This document shows positions 21,342 through 28,517 of a DNA stretch of 28,517 nt, piece after piece (position 1 is the stretch's first letter; every line of letters begins with the position of its first letter). The notes under the pieces were generated by a model. That model searched no databases. It was given only the letters and a program-made list of their open reading frames with translations, and had not been told where the DNA came from. Source of the DNA: JBBQHX01 sp035306065. GTDB taxonomy: Bacteria; Gemmatimonadota; Gemmatimonadetes; Gemmatimonadales; Gemmatimonadaceae. Made by a program: the position numbers and the translations under genes. The DNA is taken from positions 1-28,517 of the forward strand of contig DATGOL010000180.1 of NCBI GenBank assembly GCA_035306065.1, written 5' to 3'.

Positions 21342-22901
21342 ATGATGAACATGGGTACGGCCATTCGCCCGGCACTCGAGGTGGCCGCCACGGGACTGCT
21401 GGTGCTTGACGAGCGCTGGCGAATTGTATGGGCAAATGCAGCGCTCGTGCGCATGGTTGCAATCCCGCTGGACAAACTTGCCGGCTCCAGGCCGTGGGAC
21501 GTGCTGCCTGGCCTTGCATCCCGCCCCGAAGCCCGGGCAGTGAAGCTCACACGCACGGATGGTCAGCCACGCACCTTTCGGATTGGCTATCGAGACCAGC
21601 GGATCAGCGGCGTTTTCGACGTTCGCGTTGCACTGGCGGAAAACCGGAACCTGCTGCTCGAAGTCCACGACGTAAGCTCGTTTCTCACGGCACCGTCGGA
21701 GCTTCACCAGGATGAAGAAGGCGAACTGCTCCGAATTCTCTCCAGAACAATCGATGCGTCGCAGACCTCCGACTCCATGCTCACGGTTCTCGTGGAGCTC
21801 ACCAGGAGGGCTACGGGCGCACCTGCAATTGCCGTAACCGCCGCAGAAGGCGACAACATGGTGGTGTTGCACGCCTCCGGCGGCAGCCTTCCGCAGGCCG
21901 GAACCACGCTTCCGCTCGAGGGCACCATTACCGCCCGGGTGGCGGAGCAGAGAGCACCGGTGCGCAGCTCGCCATACGAGTCGAAACACACACTGCTCAC
22001 TGACATGGTGGAAGCCTCCCGCATTGGTGAGGTGGTTGGAGTGCCACTGGTCGTGTTCGAACGAGTGGTAGGCTCGCTGTTCGTGGGCATGCCGGTTGAC
22101 GCGCCGCCGCTGTCGAACCATGCCATAGAGCGAATGCGCGTACTCGCGGAACACGCCGCGCTCCCCATCTGGCGCGCACTACTACTGGAGCAGGCGCGCG
22201 CTGCAGACCTGGCCAAGACCAATTTCCTCGCAACGGTAAGCCACGAGCTGAGAACCCCTCTCACCGCACTTGCGGGCTACGGCGAACTTCTCGCCGACGG
22301 CATACTCGGCCCGCTCAGCGCACAGCAGACGGAGACGGTGGAGCGTATGCGCGCCGTAACCGGTCACCTCGCCTCGCTGATCGATGAGATACTGGCCTAT
22401 TCGAACCTGGAAGGCGGCCGGGAGCATGTGCACCCCTCATCCGTATGCGCGAACGTACTGGCAAGGCAGGTGGCCCACATCGCGGAGCCGCTCGCCAGTC
22501 AGAAGGAACTCGAGTTCGTTCTGGACCTGCCGGAGGACGAGATCTCTTTCGTGTCCGACGGCCAGAAGGTTCGTCAGATTCTCGTGAACCTCGCCGCCAA
22601 CGCGGTGAAGTTCACGGAGCAGGGCCGAGTGACCATGCGTGTACGCCGCGAGAAGGATGCTGTGTGTTTTTCGGTGGAAGACACCGGCCGGGGAATTGCC
22701 CCGTCAGACCACCCTCGTCTTTTCCAGCCCTTCGGACAGTTGGACGAAGGGCTCACTCGCAGTCACGGAGGCATCGGCCTCGGATTGTATGTTTCAAGGC
22801 GCCTTGCCGGGCTCGTTCGCGGACGCATCGAAGTAGCACCGCGCGCGGGCGGAGGCTCGGTTTTCAAGCTTCTACTGCCTCTTGCCGGCCTGCCAGGCTG
22901 A
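21342..22901 (+). CDS. Soluble PAS-GAF sensor histidine kinase
   Basis: This two-component sensor kinase has 519 residues. The order is a PAS-like domain (about 8-115, with LLVLDERWRIVWANAALVRM), a GAF-like domain (about 125-275), then the kinase core. The phosphoacceptor is H301 in VSHELRTPLTAL. The N box is ILVNLAANAVKF, the G1 box DTGRGI, the F box RLFQPFGQLD and the G2 box GGIGLGLYV; all are intact. There is no transmembrane segment or receiver domain, so it should sense a cytoplasmic cue and signal to a regulator encoded elsewhere. ATG codons at 21342, 21345 and 21351 are all possible starts with no SD. It sits 60 bp after the methyltransferase and 27 bp before sucA, so co-expression with central metabolism is possible. 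Confidence 0.9.
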   Translation: MMNMGTAIRPALEVAATGLLVLDERWRIVWANAALVRMVAIPLDKLAGSRPWDVLPGLASRPEARAVKLTRTDGQPRTFRIGYRDQRISGVFDVRVALAENRNLLLEVHDVSSFLTAPSELHQDEEGELLRILSRTIDASQTSDSMLTVLVELTRRATGAPAIAVTAAEGDNMVVLHASGGSLPQAGTTLPLEGTITARVAEQRAPVRSSPYESKHTLLTDMVEASRIGEVVGVPLVVFERVVGSLFVGMPVDAPPLSNHAIERMRVLAEHAALPIWRALLLEQARAADLAKTNFLATVSHELRTPLTALAGYGELLADGILGPLSAQQTETVERMRAVTGHLASLIDEILAYSNLEGGREHVHPSSVCANVLARQVAHIAEPLASQKELEFVLDLPEDEISFVSDGQKVRQILVNLAANAVKFTEQGRVTMRVRREKDAVCFSVEDTGRGIAPSDHPRLFQPFGQLDEGLTRSHGGIGLGLYVSRRLAGLVRGRIEVAPRAGGGSVFKLLLPLAGLPG

Positions 22902-22928
22902 TGTGAGCGACGATTAGATTTGGCCATC

Positions 22929-25745
<2,817 letters not shown>

Positions 25746-25748
25746 GCG

Positions 25749-28358
25749 ATGAAGGCAAGCGGCTGCTGGTCAGTCTGCCGGGCAGTGGCCCTGGCTGTTT
25801 CAGTAATGCTCGCAAACGGCTCCGCGATCGCACAGGATCGCGGAGCCGTTGCGCTTGAGCAGATGGTGGATGGCCTGGGGGTTTCAGGGCGCGTGCTCAT
25901 GATCGCGGCGCACCCGGATGACGAAGACACCAACCTCATAGCCTGGCTCGCACGCGGACGACACGTGGAGACCGCCTACCTGTCGCTCACGCGCGGCGAC
26001 GGCGGGCAGAACCTCATCGGCAACGAACTCGGCGAAGCGCTCGGCGTGATCCGAACTGAGGAGCTGCTCGCTGCGCGGCGCGTGGATGGAGGGCAGCAGT
26101 TCTTTACCCGTGCATTTGACTTCGGCTTTTCGAAGAGCGCCGAAGAAACGTTCGAGCACTGGCCGCACGACACCATTCTCGGAGACGTGGTGCGGGTCGT
26201 GAGGCAGTTCAGGCCGCACGTGATCGTTGCGGTGTTTTCCGGCACTCCGCGTGATGGTCATGGCCACCACCAGGTGAGTGGCATGCTCGCGCTGGAAGCC
26301 TACGATCTCTCGGCAGACACCGCGCGTTTCCCGCGTGCGGAGTTCGGCGAGCCGTGGACACCGCTCAAGCTGTACCGTTCCGCGCGCTTCAATCGTGTGG
26401 CCGGAACGCTCGAGATCCCTGTCGGGGAGTATGACCCCGTGCTGGGGCGGAGCTTTGCCGAGATCGCGGGCGAGAGCCGGAGCCAGCACAGCAGCCAGGG
26501 TTTCGGAGCGCTGCAGCGCAAGGGGCCGGTGACCACGTGGGTGGCGCGCGAGGAATCACGCGTGGAGGCGGGGCCGGCGAATGAGGAGCGTTCGCTCTTC
26601 GATGGTGTGGACACCACCTGGCAGCGGTTCGCGGGTTCCCTGCGGGGGGTCGTTGCACGCGCGGCGCTCGATTCACTGCCCGCGGCATTTGCCGCAGCGC
26701 GCGAGCGCCTGGACCTGCGTCGTCCGCAAGAACTGGTGCCGACGCTGCTTCACGTGCATTCGCTCCTGGGTCGTGTGTGCCAGGCGGACGTGCCTGACGG
26801 CTGCGGCGTGCCGGATCTCGCGGCGTCGTTGCGCGTCTCGAGAGTGCGCACGGATTCCGCGCTGCGCCTGGCCACCGGTGTGGCGCTGGAGGCGGAGGCC
26901 ACGCGCACAGTCAGCGCGTCAGGCGAGATTCCCGCAGCGGTAGTAGTGCGCACGTACAATCGCGGGGTGGACACGGTGACGGTGGGCCTGCCGGCCGCGC
27001 GCACGCCTGACGACGGTGCCATTGCGGCGTCAGCAGCAGGGTCTGCGTCGTCTTCTGCCGGATCTGCGTCGCGCGCACTGCCTCCTGGTGGCGTTGCGGT
27101 AGACACGATCACCGTTGACCCCAGAATACGGACGGAGCCGTGGTGGCTCCGCACTCCGCGAGTCGGAGACCTGTTCGCCGAGCCGGTGCGGATGGCGGAG
27201 AGTGCGCGACTTGGGGCGGCTGCGATGGTGAGCGTTCCCGTGACAGTGAAGGGCACCGGGCAAACGTCCTTCGAGCTTCGAGCGCCGGTCGTCTATCGCT
27301 ATGTGGATCCGGTGCGGGGCGACACGAGCATTCCGCTCGCCGCGGCACCTGCGATAAGCGTGAGGCTCGACCGGGAGACGGAGCTGGCGCCGGCCGGAAC
27401 CGACCTCAGTCGTGAGGTGCGCGTGAGCCTGCAGTCCGCGGACACGGCGCAGCGCGCGGTGGTCGTTCGAATCACGCTGCCAGAGGGATTGGTCGCAGAT
27501 TCGGCCAGCCGAACGGTGGCGCTCCCGGCGGGAGCGGAGCGTTCAGTAAGGTTCCAGGTGTCAGGGAGGGTGGCGCCGGGTGCGCACGAAGTGCGGGTGG
27601 TGGCGGAGAGCGACGGCCGCCGCTACGACGCCGGCTACGAGCTCGTGAACTACGAGCACATTCGTCCGCAGCGGATGTACCGGCCGGCGGTGCTCAGGCT
27701 GCAGGCAGTTGACGTGAGGGTCCCGGAGGGGCTGAGGGTGGCGTACATCCCCGGAGTGGGAGACAACGTGGCGCCCACGCTGCAGCAACTGGGCTTGTCG
27801 GTGAATGTGCTCGGTCCGTCCGCTATCGGGGTCACGGATCTCACCGTGTTCGACGCCGTGGTCGTGGGTCCGAGGGCATACGAATCGAGCGAGGCACTCC
27901 TTTCGGCGAATCCGCGATTGCTGGCGTACGCGCGAGAAGGCGGAACGCTGGTCGTGCAGTACCAGCAGTATGAATTGAATCGCGGGAGCATCCTGCCCTA
28001 CCCGGTGCAGATCGCCCGTCCGCACGATCGGGTCACACTCGAGGATGCTCCGGTGCGCATACTCGATCCCGAGGCGGACGTGCTTCGCTGGCCCAATGCA
28101 ATAGGGAGCGAGGACTTCGACGGCTGGGTGCAGGAGCGGTCGTTGTACATGCCACGCGAGTTCGACGAGCGCTACACGCCGGTTCTGGAGATGAACGACC
28201 CGGGAGAGCCGGCGAATCGCGGTTCGCTGCTGGTGGCGTCGTATGGCCGCGGGCGAGTTGTGTACACCTCGCTGGCGCTCTTCAGGCAGTTGCCGGCGGG
28301 CGTGCCCGGGGCGGCGCGGCTGATGGTGAACCTGGTGAGTGCGGGTGGAGGTCAGTAG
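25749..28358 (+). CDS. Exported multidomain PIG-L (LmbE-like) deacetylase
   Basis: PIG-L family enzymes are zinc-dependent deacetylases of N-acetylglucosamine-type substrates. The 869-residue product starts with a signal peptide (about 1-28, cleavage after AIA), so it acts outside the cytoplasm. The catalytic domain (about 45-300) has the metal motif AHPDDE (H55, D57, D58, E59) and GHGHHQ with H171, H173 and H174. LTRGDGGQNLIGNELGEALGVIRTEEL lies between and is typical of the large secreted subgroup. Residues about 380-640 look like beta-sandwich repeats and include an Ala/Ser-rich linker near 424-445. Residues about 660-869 resemble a GATase1-like fold (VAYIPGVGDNVAPTLQQLG, VVGPRAY, EGGTLVVQYQQYE). 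Substrate unknown. It starts 3 bp after sucA. Confidence 0.9.
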   Translation: MKASGCWSVCRAVALAVSVMLANGSAIAQDRGAVALEQMVDGLGVSGRVLMIAAHPDDEDTNLIAWLARGRHVETAYLSLTRGDGGQNLIGNELGEALGVIRTEELLAARRVDGGQQFFTRAFDFGFSKSAEETFEHWPHDTILGDVVRVVRQFRPHVIVAVFSGTPRDGHGHHQVSGMLALEAYDLSADTARFPRAEFGEPWTPLKLYRSARFNRVAGTLEIPVGEYDPVLGRSFAEIAGESRSQHSSQGFGALQRKGPVTTWVAREESRVEAGPANEERSLFDGVDTTWQRFAGSLRGVVARAALDSLPAAFAAARERLDLRRPQELVPTLLHVHSLLGRVCQADVPDGCGVPDLAASLRVSRVRTDSALRLATGVALEAEATRTVSASGEIPAAVVVRTYNRGVDTVTVGLPAARTPDDGAIAASAAGSASSSAGSASRALPPGGVAVDTITVDPRIRTEPWWLRTPRVGDLFAEPVRMAESARLGAAAMVSVPVTVKGTGQTSFELRAPVVYRYVDPVRGDTSIPLAAAPAISVRLDRETELAPAGTDLSREVRVSLQSADTAQRAVVVRITLPEGLVADSASRTVALPAGAERSVRFQVSGRVAPGAHEVRVVAESDGRRYDAGYELVNYEHIRPQRMYRPAVLRLQAVDVRVPEGLRVAYIPGVGDNVAPTLQQLGLSVNVLGPSAIGVTDLTVFDAVVVGPRAYESSEALLSANPRLLAYAREGGTLVVQYQQYELNRGSILPYPVQIARPHDRVTLEDAPVRILDPEADVLRWPNAIGSEDFDGWVQERSLYMPREFDERYTPVLEMNDPGEPANRGSLLVASYGRGRVVYTSLALFRQLPAGVPGAARLMVNLVSAGGGQ
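25815..25850 (+). other. Perfect 15-bp-stem hairpin inside the PIG-L signal-peptide codons
   Basis: AACGGCTCCGCGATC (25815-25829) and GATCGCGGAGCCGTT (25836-25850) are exact reverse complements around a 6-nt loop (GCACAG). It starts 66 nt into the gene, 70 nt after the sucA stop, and encodes the signal-peptide cleavage region. Only two T follow the stem. It could attenuate or pause transcription after sucA, modulate early translation, or be a compositional accident. Confidence 0.6.
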
Positions 28359-28517
28359 GAAGTGATGGGATCGCGGGAGGCTCAACTCACCTGCGGGGTA
28401 CACCATCGGATTCTACGGACACCAACAGGACGTTACTCGCATAATTCGGTCGCAACCATCAGCGCCAGTCATCCGGGAATTGGGGCCCGGTTGTGAGGCG
28501 ACATCTCAGTTCGGGCT
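28359..28517. other. 3' edge, no gene recognised
   Basis: The last 159 bp hold no supported gene. CATAAT (28440-28445) resembles a -10 box but no good -35 lies upstream. A short open frame from the ATG at 28364 shows no recognisable protein sequence. A GTG at 28494 stays open to the window end but is too short to judge. Confidence 0.4.

Noticed and set aside
21177..22154. 325-codon minus-strand open frame opposite the histidine kinase
   Set aside because: His/Arg/Cys-rich shadow with no domain; the plus-strand kinase has every catalytic box.
25823..25830. GCGATCGC as a cyanobacterial HIP1-type repeat
   Set aside because: I noticed only one other copy (near 21094), and the gene content is not cyanobacterial.

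Overview
The window is a high-GC, gene-dense bacterial chromosome segment. The gene set suggests Gemmatimonadota or a close relative: flagellar accessory genes, a signal-peptide-bearing tricorn-type S41 protease, an exported ~870-residue PIG-L deacetylase with a GATase1-like C-terminus, a long-form 2-oxoglutarate dehydrogenase E1, and many genes with no visible Shine-Dalgarno (SD) site. This is inference from gene content; no rRNA, tRNA or species marker is present. I see no prophage, insertion sequence, CRISPR array or secondary-metabolite cluster.

Region 1 (1-1.85 kb, + strand) is a flagellar accessory cluster: fliS, an unrecognised small helical protein, flgM, and a second unrecognised small protein. 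flgM has a near-consensus sigma-28 promoter with exact 11-nt spacing, and a weaker match lies upstream of fliS. Region 2 (1.9-4.8 kb, + strand) holds an AlkA-type DNA glycosylase, an MqsA/YgiT-like zinc/HTH protein without a toxin partner, a TIGR01777 epimerase and a small membrane protein. It ends in a hairpin between convergent genes.

Region 3 (4.8-10.05 kb, - strand) is a five-gene run read right to left: SufE-like protein, PlsC-type acyltransferase, a Rossmann/SDR protein whose YxxxK lysine is cysteine, a DapA-superfamily aldolase-like protein, and a Tat-type amidase. The last four are tightly packed (8-bp overlap, then 45-bp and 6-bp gaps). The SDR, aldolase and amidase look like an uncharacterised metabolic module and are the best candidate here for an undescribed pathway. 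Region 4 (10.05-12 kb) has a divergent OsmC peroxidase and a convergent MscS channel separated by a perfect 13-bp-stem hairpin.

Region 5 (12-17 kb) carries the tricorn-type protease, then RecQ helicase on the opposite strand. Region 6 (17.0-21.3 kb, + strand) holds a small membrane protein, a PRC-barrel/coiled-coil protein, the methionine-sulfoxide repair pair msrP-msrQ, and a THUMP-type RNA methyltransferase overlapping msrQ by 4 bases. Region 7 (21.3-28.4 kb, + strand) has a soluble PAS-GAF histidine kinase without an adjacent regulator, sucA, and the exported PIG-L protein. A perfect 15-bp-stem hairpin lies inside the signal-peptide codons of the last gene.

Oxidative-stress and repair functions recur (OsmC, SufE, MsrPQ, AlkA, RecQ), but they sit in separate transcription units and need not be one regulon.
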